From Geobacter sp. UBA6151 (GTDB lineage Bacteria; Desulfobacterota; Desulfuromonadia; Geobacterales; Pseudopelobacteraceae): DNA of 41,142 nucleotides. Under the pieces are notes generated by a model that worked only from the letters and a program-made list of their open reading frames with translations, was not told the DNA's origin and did not search any database. The number at the start of each line of letters is the position of its first letter. The first letter of the stretch is position 1. Where the stretch lies: assembly GCA_002423105.1 (NCBI GenBank), contig DIUT01000028.1:1-41142 (forward strand), given 5' to 3'. Positions 1 through 6,849 of this stretch are shown here, piece after piece. The position numbers were made by a program, and so were the translations under genes.

Positions 1-604
1 CCATCTGGTAGAGGCGGTGGACGCCGGTGGTGGTCTCTTCGGTCACCCCCTTGACCTGGGCCAGACGGACCGAATACCAGGTGGGATCAACAGCCAGCTT
101 GGCTTTGATGGCGGCAAAGAGGATGGTCTCTTCTTCGGAACCGGGGTTGGCCAGCACGCTCTGATCCTTCTCGGCCCTGGCCCCCAGATGCAACAGCAGG
201 GTGGCGTCGCCGCCGTCATCCAGGATCATGTTGGAGAACCCGCCGTCGGTCCACTCAAATATCCGATGGGTGTAATCCCAGTACTGCTCCAGACTCTCTC
301 CCTTGACCGCAAAGACCGGCACGCCACTGGCGGCGATGGCTGCCGCTGCGTGGTCCTGGGTGGAGAAGATATTGCAGGAAGCCCAACGCACCTGGGCACC
401 CAGGGCGGTCAGGGTCTCGATCAGCACGGCGGTCTGAATGGTCATATGCAGCGAACCGGTGATACGTGCCCCTTTCAGCGGTTGTGCAGCGGCATACTCT
501 TCACGAATGGCCATCAGGCCCGGCATCTCGGTTTCGGCAATTTTAATCTCCTTGCGGCCCCAGTCGGCCAAGGCAAGGTCGGCTACGATGAAATCCTGTG
601 ACAT
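1..604 (-). CDS. ahcY: Adenosylhomocysteinase, N-terminal part (runs off the window)
   Basis: S-adenosylhomocysteine hydrolase, a cytosolic NAD-dependent enzyme that splits S-adenosylhomocysteine (SAH) into homocysteine and adenosine and so relieves product inhibition of methyltransferases. The reverse strand reads MSQDFIVADLALADWGRKEI at the start and continues with GSLHMTIQTAVLIETL and SCNIFSTQDHAAAAIA, which are hallmark N-terminal segments of this family. About 201 residues are inside the window; family members have roughly 430-475, so the NAD-binding part lies beyond position 1. The ATG at 602-604 is preceded by AAGGAG about 7 bases upstream. It lies 109 bases downstream of sahR on the same strand, probably in one transcript; the gap holds a GTAGGGGC-type repeat. 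The plus-strand reading frame covering the same bases is a shadow of this gene. Confidence 0.95.
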   Translation of the reverse strand, partial: MSQDFIVADLALADWGRKEIKIAETEMPGLMAIREEYAAAQPLKGARITGSLHMTIQTAVLIETLTALGAQVRWASCNIFSTQDHAAAAIAASGVPVFAVKGESLEQYWDYTHRIFEWTDGGFSNMILDDGGDATLLLHLGARAEKDQSVLANPGSEEETILFAAIKAKLAVDPTWYSVRLAQVKGVTEETTTGVHRLYQM

Positions 605-647
605 GTCAGTTTCTCCTTTTTGTGTGGTGATTTTTCCTATGTTATCT

Positions 648-717
648 GTAGGGGCGGCGCTTGTTCCGCCCTGGTTTTAATCCCGTATTAATCAAGCGCG
701 GCAAGCAGCGCCCCTAC
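648..717. repeat. GTAGGGGC-type inverted repeat, copy 1 (sahR-ahcY gap)
   Basis: Seventy bases bounded by GTAGGGGCG (648-656) and its exact complement CGCCCCTAC (709-717). The arms extend to 16 bases with two mismatches, ending in GCTTG on one side and CAAGC on the other. The same GTAGGGGC...GCCCCTAC ends occur at 21181-21239 and 22721-22792. The repeat overlaps the last four bases of sahR, so that the TAG stop codon of sahR is part of the repeat's terminal CTAC. It is likely a REP/MITE-like dispersed element; no transposase is present in the window. In RNA it could fold into a long hairpin between sahR and ahcY. Confidence 0.75.
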
Positions 718-1625
718 GATGCACTCACCAGCAGCATATCTTCCTGCCCGGCAGCACCTTCGACCCGCTCACAGGCTACATTCGCGAACCCTGTCGTTTT
801 CAACCACCCGGCCAACTCTTCCTCCTCAAACCCCAGCCACTGGTCTGCCAGTTGTTCCCGTGCCGCCTCCCGTTCATGGCGTGCCAGATCGGCCAGGGCC
901 AAAACGCCACCCGGAAGCAACACCCGCCTGATCTCACCCAGCACTGCCAGCGGGTCGGCGGCATGGTGCAGCACCATGTTGGCCACGACGCAGCCGACTG
1001 AGGCATCAGGTACCGGCAGATGGGTCATCTCTCCCAACCGCAGGTCAATACTGTCCAGCCCGGCCTCGGTCAGCTTGCGGCGGGCTTCTTCCAGCATGGC
1101 CGGAGAGTGGTCAACACCGATGACCCTTGATGCACGGGCCGCCAGGTCAGTCAGAAGACTGCCAGTGCCAATGCCAATTTCCAATATGCTGTCCCCCTGG
1201 GGCAGCAGCGCCAGCAGGCGATCCCGGCAGTCCGGCACCGGCAGCAGGGTACGGGCCAGATCGTCCCATTGACTGGCATGGCGATTGAAAAATTCCTGAC
1301 TGCGCCGTCGGCGTTCTTCAAGCACCTGAGCTACCGCAGCCAGATCGCGGCTCCGCTCGGGGAGCATCTCCAGCTCCTGCTCGAAGGCCAGACGGATGGC
1401 GCTGAAAAAGCGTGAGCCGCTGCCAACTTTGTAGTAGCTCCAGGTTCCCTGACGCTTGACGGACAACACGCCAGCCTCGGTCAGTATCTTCAGGTGGCGT
1501 GAAATGCGGGACTGCCCCATACCCATGATGCCGGTCAACTCTTGTACGGTGAATTCACCGCGCAACAGAATTGCCGCAAGCCGTAAACGACAGGGATCGG
1601 CCAGGGCTTTAAGGAGATCAAGCAT
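714..1625 (-). CDS. sahR: SahR-like ArsR-family regulator fused to a SAM methyltransferase domain
   Basis: A 303-residue fusion. Residues 1-65 form an ArsR-type winged helix (LLKALADPCRLRLAAIL, then QSRISRHLKIL as recognition helix). Residues about 110-250 form a class I methyltransferase fold with motif I ILEIGIGTG at 147-154 and VIGVDHS at 168-174. From what I know of SahR, regulators of this architecture next to ahcY in Desulfovibrio and relatives sense SAH and repress SAH recycling genes; the methyltransferase fold would serve as SAH sensor. That function is inferred here from fusion plus ahcY linkage. The Shine-Dalgarno signal is weak (GAGAA about 10 bases before ATG). An operator-like palindrome directly abuts the start codon, suggesting autoregulation. 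The stop codon falls in a dispersed repeat. Confidence 0.8.
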   Translation of the reverse strand: MLDLLKALADPCRLRLAAILLRGEFTVQELTGIMGMGQSRISRHLKILTEAGVLSVKRQGTWSYYKVGSGSRFFSAIRLAFEQELEMLPERSRDLAAVAQVLEERRRRSQEFFNRHASQWDDLARTLLPVPDCRDRLLALLPQGDSILEIGIGTGSLLTDLAARASRVIGVDHSPAMLEEARRKLTEAGLDSIDLRLGEMTHLPVPDASVGCVVANMVLHHAADPLAVLGEIRRVLLPGGVLALADLARHEREAAREQLADQWLGFEEEELAGWLKTTGFANVACERVEGAAGQEDMLLVSAS

Positions 1626-1696
1626 GATATATCAATTCTCAAGAAATAATTAAATCAAGTTTAGTTGATATATCACACCTGATGTATTGTGAGCAA
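1625..1696 (-). promoter_or_regulatory. Twin TGATATATCA operator and candidate promoter of sahR-ahcY
   Basis: The perfect 10-base palindrome TGATATATCA occurs twice, at 1625-1634 (touching the sahR ATG) and at 1666-1675, 41 bases apart, close to four helical turns. On the minus strand a candidate -35 TTGCTC (1691-1696) and -10 TATATC (1667-1672) are 18 bases apart, so the upstream palindrome covers the -10 box. This arrangement suits repression by the dimeric ArsR-type protein encoded just downstream. The palindromes are seen directly; the binding protein is inferred. Confidence 0.65.
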
Positions 1697-1717
1697 GTTT
1701 GATTTGTTGCAATATGA

Positions 1718-3364
1718 TTATTGAGAAGCGTATTTCTCCCGTAACGTGACCTTGTTGACCTTGCCAACGCTGGTTTTGTCAATGGCCGCGACAAAGCGCA
1801 CCTTCAGCAAGACAACCTGTTTGTTGACCAGTCCCCGGTCAGCATATTCCTTGACAAGCCGCCCGACATCCTTTTCGGTCAGCCCACCATCGGGACGGGG
1901 CACTACCAACGCCAGGGGGCGCTCGCCCCACTTCTCGTCAGGGATGCCGATCACCGCCACCTCAGCCACACCGGGATGATGGGCAATGATATCTTCCAGC
2001 TCCAGGGAAGAAACCCACTCACCGGCCACTTTGACGATATCCTTGCTGCGGTCGGTGATGCGCACATAGCCCAGCTCATCACGCACCGCCACATCGCCGG
2101 TGTGCAGCCAGCCCCCTTCCCACAGCCGCTCGGAAGCCTTGTTGTCCTTGAGATAGCCCTGGGTCAGCCAGGGGGCTCGCACCACAATTTCACCGGCGCT
2201 GGCATTGTCGCGGGGCAGTTCCCGCAGATTGCCTTCCACGATTTTCAGATCAACCAGCGGCAGGGAGCGGCCGGTCTTGCAACGGATAGCAGCCTGCTCA
2301 TCTTGGGACAGCTCAAGCATCTCAGGCGTCAGATGGGAAATTGTAAGAATCGGACAGGTTTCTGACATGCCGTAGCCGGTAAAGATGTCGATACCGCGTC
2401 CAAGGGCCTCAATGCAAAGCGCTTTGGACATGGCCGCGCCGCCGATGATCAGTTTCCAGCCCGACAGGTCCATCCTCAGGCTGTGGGGATGTTTAAGCAG
2501 CATATGCAGGATGGTGGGCACACAGTGGGAGAAGGTGACCTTTTCCTTTTCAACCAGTTCCAGCAGCTGATCAGGGACGTATCGGCCGGGATAGACCTGT
2601 TTTACCCCCAGCATGGTTGCGATATAGGGAACTCCCCAGGCATGGACGTGAAACATGGGGGTGATCGGCATATAGACATCTTGGCAGTGAAAGCGCCCGT
2701 GGCCAAGGGCTGAGCCAAGTACGCCCATGGTACCAAGGGTATGCAGTACCAGTTGGCGATGGCTGAAGTAGACCCCCTTGGGCATGCCGGTGGTACCGGT
2801 TGTATAGAAGGTTGTGGCGCGGGTGTTTTCATCAAAATCAGGGAAGTTGAACTCAGGCAGGGCTGATGCCAACAACTCTTCGTACTCTCCGGAAAACGGT
2901 ATGGTGGTCTGTGGTGGAACAGGTTCATCATTTAACAGCACAAAACTTCTGACAGTGCCAATCCGGCCTCTGATATGTTCAAGAATCGGCAGAAATTCGC
3001 TGTTTACCAGCAACAGGTCATCCTCGGCATGATCAATGGTGTAGAGAATCTGCTCCGGAGATAGCCGCACATTGATGGTATGCAGCACCGCGCCGATCAT
3101 CGGTACAGCAAAGAAACACTCCAGATAGCGGTGGGAATCCCAATCCATCACGGCAACGGTGTCACCGGGCTTAACGCCAAGTGCGGTCAATGCATTGGCC
3201 AGACGCCGGACTCGCTGATGCAGTTCGCGATAAGTGTAGCGGAACGTGCCACGGTAGACGATCTCCTGTTCAGGGGCATTCACAACCGGGCAAAAAAGCA
3301 GATTCTTGATCAGCAACTGGCTGTCATGGGCGGATGGGGTGCGAAAAATAGTGGGGTTGGACAC
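1718..3364 (-). CDS. AMP-forming acyl-CoA synthetase (medium/long-chain fatty acid type)
   Basis: Activates a carboxylic acid, most likely a fatty acid, to its acyl-CoA through an acyl-adenylate. All core motifs of the adenylate-forming superfamily are present (numbered from the TTG at 3370): P-loop TTFYTTGTTGMPKG at 186-199, GYGMSETCP at 332-340, HTGD at 423-426, DRSKDIVK at 440-447 and the C-terminal catalytic lysine in SVGK (537). Overall it resembles AlkK/long-chain acyl-CoA ligase-like proteins, but the substrate cannot be read from sequence. Two starts are possible: TTG at 3370, only 4 bases after the GAGGAG box, and GTG at 3364, 10 bases after it; I chose GTG (548 residues). It follows the aminopeptidase gene by 42 bases on the same strand, possibly an operon. 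Confidence 0.88.
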   Translation of the reverse strand: MSNPTIFRTPSAHDSQLLIKNLLFCPVVNAPEQEIVYRGTFRYTYRELHQRVRRLANALTALGVKPGDTVAVMDWDSHRYLECFFAVPMIGAVLHTINVRLSPEQILYTIDHAEDDLLLVNSEFLPILEHIRGRIGTVRSFVLLNDEPVPPQTTIPFSGEYEELLASALPEFNFPDFDENTRATTFYTTGTTGMPKGVYFSHRQLVLHTLGTMGVLGSALGHGRFHCQDVYMPITPMFHVHAWGVPYIATMLGVKQVYPGRYVPDQLLELVEKEKVTFSHCVPTILHMLLKHPHSLRMDLSGWKLIIGGAAMSKALCIEALGRGIDIFTGYGMSETCPILTISHLTPEMLELSQDEQAAIRCKTGRSLPLVDLKIVEGNLRELPRDNASAGEIVVRAPWLTQGYLKDNKASERLWEGGWLHTGDVAVRDELGYVRITDRSKDIVKVAGEWVSSLELEDIIAHHPGVAEVAVIGIPDEKWGERPLALVVPRPDGGLTEKDVGRLVKEYADRGLVNKQVVLLKVRFVAAIDKTSVGKVNKVTLREKYASQ

Positions 3365-3406
3365 GGGCAACAGTCTCCTCGGATAGTTTGATAAAATATC
3401 AGATGG

Positions 3407-4537
3407 TCAGACCTGCAAACAGCCACCATCCAGGATTATCTCTTGCGTGCCATCCGCCATGACCAGGGTGACCGTTGGCTGATAGAACACATAATCCTCA
3501 TGGAACGGCGCAGCCACAACACCACCGAAACCGGTATTGTCCCCCAGAGCCAGGTGGATGGTGCCCAGGATTTTTTCCGCCTCCAGCACGTTGTCCGGAC
3601 GGCTGGCCTTGTCGTTGGTACCGATTCCCAGTTCCGCCAGATTACGACAGTTTGGGTTTTCGGCAAACTTCGCTTCAAGACGTTGCCGCAACGGATCATC
3701 ACCATCAATCTTCACCACCTTGCCATCAGCAACGGTCAGGGTCAGCGGACTGGACAGTTTTGCCGTCGGCCCCCATTCGACCACCATTACACCGTGACTC
3801 TCCCCTTCCAGTGGTGCCAAATAGGCCTCACCGGCAGGCAGGTTGCCAAAAGCTCCTTTGGCGGTGAGCAGTCCGTCATCCCCTTCAGCCTGACGCCCTT
3901 TTTTACAGATATGCATGGCCGTGCCATTGGGACACTCCACGTTCACCCATTCAGCTTTGTTTACAGCCGCAACCAGCCGGGCAGTGCGTTCCGCAAGCGC
4001 ATGCCAGTCCACCGCCATGGAAGTACTGAACATGGCAGGATCAAAGTGAGGTAGCGAGGCAAAACGGACTCCGGCATGGCAGGCCAGCTTGCGAAAATTG
4101 GTATGGCTGGTGGAGTTATTGGACATAGCGACAATAATGTCCGCTACCGCTTCCCGGTCACCGCCAACAATCGCCCGCGCCCTTTCCAAACCATCGGCAT
4201 TGATGGCCTTGGTCAGCAACGGTGCCATCAATCCGGCTGCCTCAAGCTGCATGATAATGCCGCTGCCGAAAACCGCGCGCCAGAGGGTCAGGGGCGGCTC
4301 CACACCGGAGGCTGCTGTGGCAGGAAAATCAACAAACAGACCGCTGCCATACTTTGCTTCCGCAAAAGAGGCCAGTTCCCGTGCCACGGCAAGCAGCCGC
4401 GTCCGGCGATCAAGGTCGGGCGCGGTTACTATTTCATCAGTACGGATCAGATCACTGAACACCAGAATCCGGTCACCGGCACGGTATCCCATATTGATCG
4501 TGAAAAGCGCATTGAATGCCAACGTGGATAGCCCCAT
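3407..4537 (-). CDS. M29-family aminopeptidase (AmpS/PepS-like)
   Basis: A probable metal-dependent leucyl-type aminopeptidase, cytosolic. The 376-residue length fits the M29 family. Recognisable segments are GEAYLAP (E237), AELGIGTN (E302), EAEKILGTIHLALGDN (E321, H328) and HEDY (H346, D348), which match the order of metal-ligand regions in M29 enzymes. The frame is open to an upstream ATG at 4573, but ATG at 4537 has a clean AGGAGT box about 8 bases ahead and starts MGLSTLAFN, so it is the likely start. The downstream neighbour is the acyl-CoA synthetase. Members of this fold include a few enzymes with other activities, so the exact substrate is uncertain. Confidence 0.75.
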   Translation of the reverse strand: MGLSTLAFNALFTINMGYRAGDRILVFSDLIRTDEIVTAPDLDRRTRLLAVARELASFAEAKYGSGLFVDFPATAASGVEPPLTLWRAVFGSGIIMQLEAAGLMAPLLTKAINADGLERARAIVGGDREAVADIIVAMSNNSTSHTNFRKLACHAGVRFASLPHFDPAMFSTSMAVDWHALAERTARLVAAVNKAEWVNVECPNGTAMHICKKGRQAEGDDGLLTAKGAFGNLPAGEAYLAPLEGESHGVMVVEWGPTAKLSSPLTLTVADGKVVKIDGDDPLRQRLEAKFAENPNCRNLAELGIGTNDKASRPDNVLEAEKILGTIHLALGDNTGFGGVVAAPFHEDYVFYQPTVTLVMADGTQEIILDGGCLQV

Positions 4538-4765
4538 GGAATCAACTCCTGCAATGAAGATTGAAAACAGCACGACTATAGCACAGAAAATCCACGTGCG
4601 ATCAATGGACAGTTGCGTGGTTTCGAAAATTTTTTACCCTTGATTTCAACGGGATGGTTATGATAAACAGGCATACTGTATACAATTTTTAAGCAATCGT
4701 GTATTTGCCAAAACAAACACATAAGCCAATGAAATGATTGGTTTTTTAGCTTTCCGGAGGTGGTT

Positions 4766-6784
4766 GTGGCACAGGTCGTTTTTTCCACATGGGGTAGAAA
4801 GGTAGTTGATAACAGGAATCCGTCCGGTGAGGCGACAACAGTGGACTTCCGCCTCCCGGTAGCATTTGATGGTCAACAGCCGCTCAGGGCCTTCATGGGC
4901 TGGGATGGACTTATCGTCTTTGACAAGGATGTCGATATCCCGGCCATGACCGCCGAATACATGCAACGGGTACAGACCCTGTACTGTTGCGGCAAGTGTA
5001 CCCCCGGCAAAAAAGGGACCAAGGTACTGGCCGACCTGCTACAGAGAGTTCTTGCAGGAACAGCAAAGGAAGCTGATCTGGATCAGGTGGCTGACCTGAA
5101 CGCTCTGCTGCAGAATTGCAAGTGCACCCTCTGCCCCAGCTCAACCCAGCCGGTGTTGGATGCGGTCCAGCATTACCGGGATGAGTTCCTGGCTTGTCTC
5201 AACGGCAGCCGGGCCGCCAAGCAGGAAAAATACCTGCACAAGATTACCGCCCCCTGCATGGATAAATGTCCTGCCCACATCGACATCCCCAAATATGTTG
5301 AAGAGATCAAGAACTACCAATATGCCGAGGCGCTGGCTACCATTCGTGAAAGCATGCCGATGCCGGCGGTTTGCGGTCGGGTCTGTCCGCATCCCTGCGA
5401 GACCGCCTGTCGCCGCAAGAACGTCGACGATGCCATTAACATCATGGTGCTGAAGCGCTCCGCCTCCGACTACGAGTGGCTGCACAAGCTGACCCCGCCC
5501 ATGAAGCCCGCGACGAAGAAGAACAAGACCATCGGCATTGTCGGCGCCGGTCCTGCCGGTCTGGCAGCAGCCTACTATCTGGCCTTGCAAGGGTATCCCT
5601 GTACCATCTACGAAGCGCTGCCCGAAGGGTTCGGCGGCGGCATGGTTGCCGTCGGTATCCCGGCCTACCGGATGCCTCGCCATATCCTTCAGCGCGACAT
5701 CGACATCATTCAGTCCATGGGCGTGGAGATCGTTTACAACTGTCGCGTCGGCAAGGATATCTCCCTGCCGGAGCTGAAGGCAAAGCATGATGCTGTGTTC
5801 CTTGCTCCAGGCGCCCACCGTTCCAAGCCGATGGGCGTGGAAGGTGAGGACAAGGGCTACAAGGGCTTCCTGTCCGGCGGTATCGACTTCCTGCGGGAAG
5901 CCTACATGGGTCGCCCGACCGGCATGGGCAAGAAGGTCTGCGTGGTTGGCGGCGGCAACACCGCCATTGACTGCGTCCGGGTGGCCCTGCGTGAAGGGGC
6001 CGAGGACTCCATCCTGCTCTATCGCCGTTCCCGCAAAGAGATGCCGGCCGATGTCTGGGAAGTGGATGGCGCTGATGAAGAAGGGGTCAAGTTCGAGTTT
6101 CAGGTGCTGCCCACCAAGATCATTGTTGATGATAACCAGCAGGTGACCGGCGTTGAGTGCGTACGTATGGCCATGGGCGAGCCGGACGCCTCCGGTCGCC
6201 GCCGTCCCGAGCCGGTTCCCGGCAGCGAATTCATAGTCGAGTGCGACACCGTCATTCCGGCCATCGGCCAGGACCCTGACCTGGGCTTTATCCCGCCGGA
6301 CATGGGCATCGACATCACCAAGTGGAACACCGTGGTCACCAAGCACCTGCCGTTGAAGGATGCAGCCGGAAAGTCACTGAATGACAGCATGGGCAACCCT
6401 CTTTCCCGCACCTTGATCACCGACTGCGACGGCGTTTTTGCCGGCGGCGACGCCGAGATCGGCCCGCTTACCGTGGTTGCCTGCATCGGCAACGCCCACC
6501 GCGCCGCCAGTGTGATCCAGCGCTATCTGGAAGAAGGAAAGGTCTATCTGACCGAGCAGGAGATCTTTGAAGACCTGCTTACCTACCTGGGGGTCTACGA
6601 CAAGAACGAGCAAGTTCCCTGGCTGGATTCAGCAGACCGTGCCAACCAGAATGAGGTGCACGGCAGGGAGCGGGCAGCCGCAGGCAACTACAAGGAAGTG
6701 GAACTGGGCTTCTCCGACTCCACGGCCCAGGCAGAAGCAGACCGGTGTCTGAGATGTTACAGAATGGCGATGGTTGCCCTGTAG
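4766..6784 (+). CDS. sfrB: NADPH oxidoreductase, flavoprotein subunit (SfrB-like)
   Basis: FAD- and iron-sulfur-containing NADPH-oxidising subunit of a soluble SfrAB-type oxidoreductase, related to the glutamate synthase small subunit. N-terminal part: a NuoF-like cysteine cluster (C74, C75, C78, C120, C123). Next, a GltD/dihydropyrimidine-dehydrogenase-like Fe-S domain (C164, C168, C203, C207, C211, C215). Then the FAD site GAGPAG (260-265), the pyridine nucleotide site VVGGGNTAID, and FAGGDAEIGP near the second FAD contact. A further CLRC lies near the C terminus. The GGAGG box (4756-4760) overlaps the upstream GTG at 4760, so GTG at 4766, five bases after it, is the better start (672 residues). 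In Geobacter sulfurreducens the homologous complex reduces Fe(III) chelates in vitro and is thought to reoxidise NADPH in vivo. The nuoG-like partner follows 65 bases downstream. Confidence 0.87.
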   Translation: MAQVVFSTWGRKVVDNRNPSGEATTVDFRLPVAFDGQQPLRAFMGWDGLIVFDKDVDIPAMTAEYMQRVQTLYCCGKCTPGKKGTKVLADLLQRVLAGTAKEADLDQVADLNALLQNCKCTLCPSSTQPVLDAVQHYRDEFLACLNGSRAAKQEKYLHKITAPCMDKCPAHIDIPKYVEEIKNYQYAEALATIRESMPMPAVCGRVCPHPCETACRRKNVDDAINIMVLKRSASDYEWLHKLTPPMKPATKKNKTIGIVGAGPAGLAAAYYLALQGYPCTIYEALPEGFGGGMVAVGIPAYRMPRHILQRDIDIIQSMGVEIVYNCRVGKDISLPELKAKHDAVFLAPGAHRSKPMGVEGEDKGYKGFLSGGIDFLREAYMGRPTGMGKKVCVVGGGNTAIDCVRVALREGAEDSILLYRRSRKEMPADVWEVDGADEEGVKFEFQVLPTKIIVDDNQQVTGVECVRMAMGEPDASGRRRPEPVPGSEFIVECDTVIPAIGQDPDLGFIPPDMGIDITKWNTVVTKHLPLKDAAGKSLNDSMGNPLSRTLITDCDGVFAGGDAEIGPLTVVACIGNAHRAASVIQRYLEEGKVYLTEQEIFEDLLTYLGVYDKNEQVPWLDSADRANQNEVHGRERAAAGNYKEVELGFSDSTAQAEADRCLRCYRMAMVAL

Positions 6785-6849
6785 GAAGAGTCACTTTTCT
6801 GCACCTTGCGCCAAGAAACACAAATTCAAACCAGCATAGGAATTGAGCA

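Noticed and set aside
17..601. Long plus-strand open frame at the window start
   Set aside because: It is the complement of ahcY, whose minus-strand translation carries unmistakable adenosylhomocysteinase motifs and a good ribosome binding site.
5141..6346. 401-residue minus-strand open frame inside sfrB
   Set aside because: Antisense shadow of a GC-rich gene; its composition (rich in His, Gly, Ala, Val) is typical of reverse-frame translation, with no known motif. The same holds for 6826-8091, 8367-9137, 12395-13498, 21406-22161 and 23061-24440.
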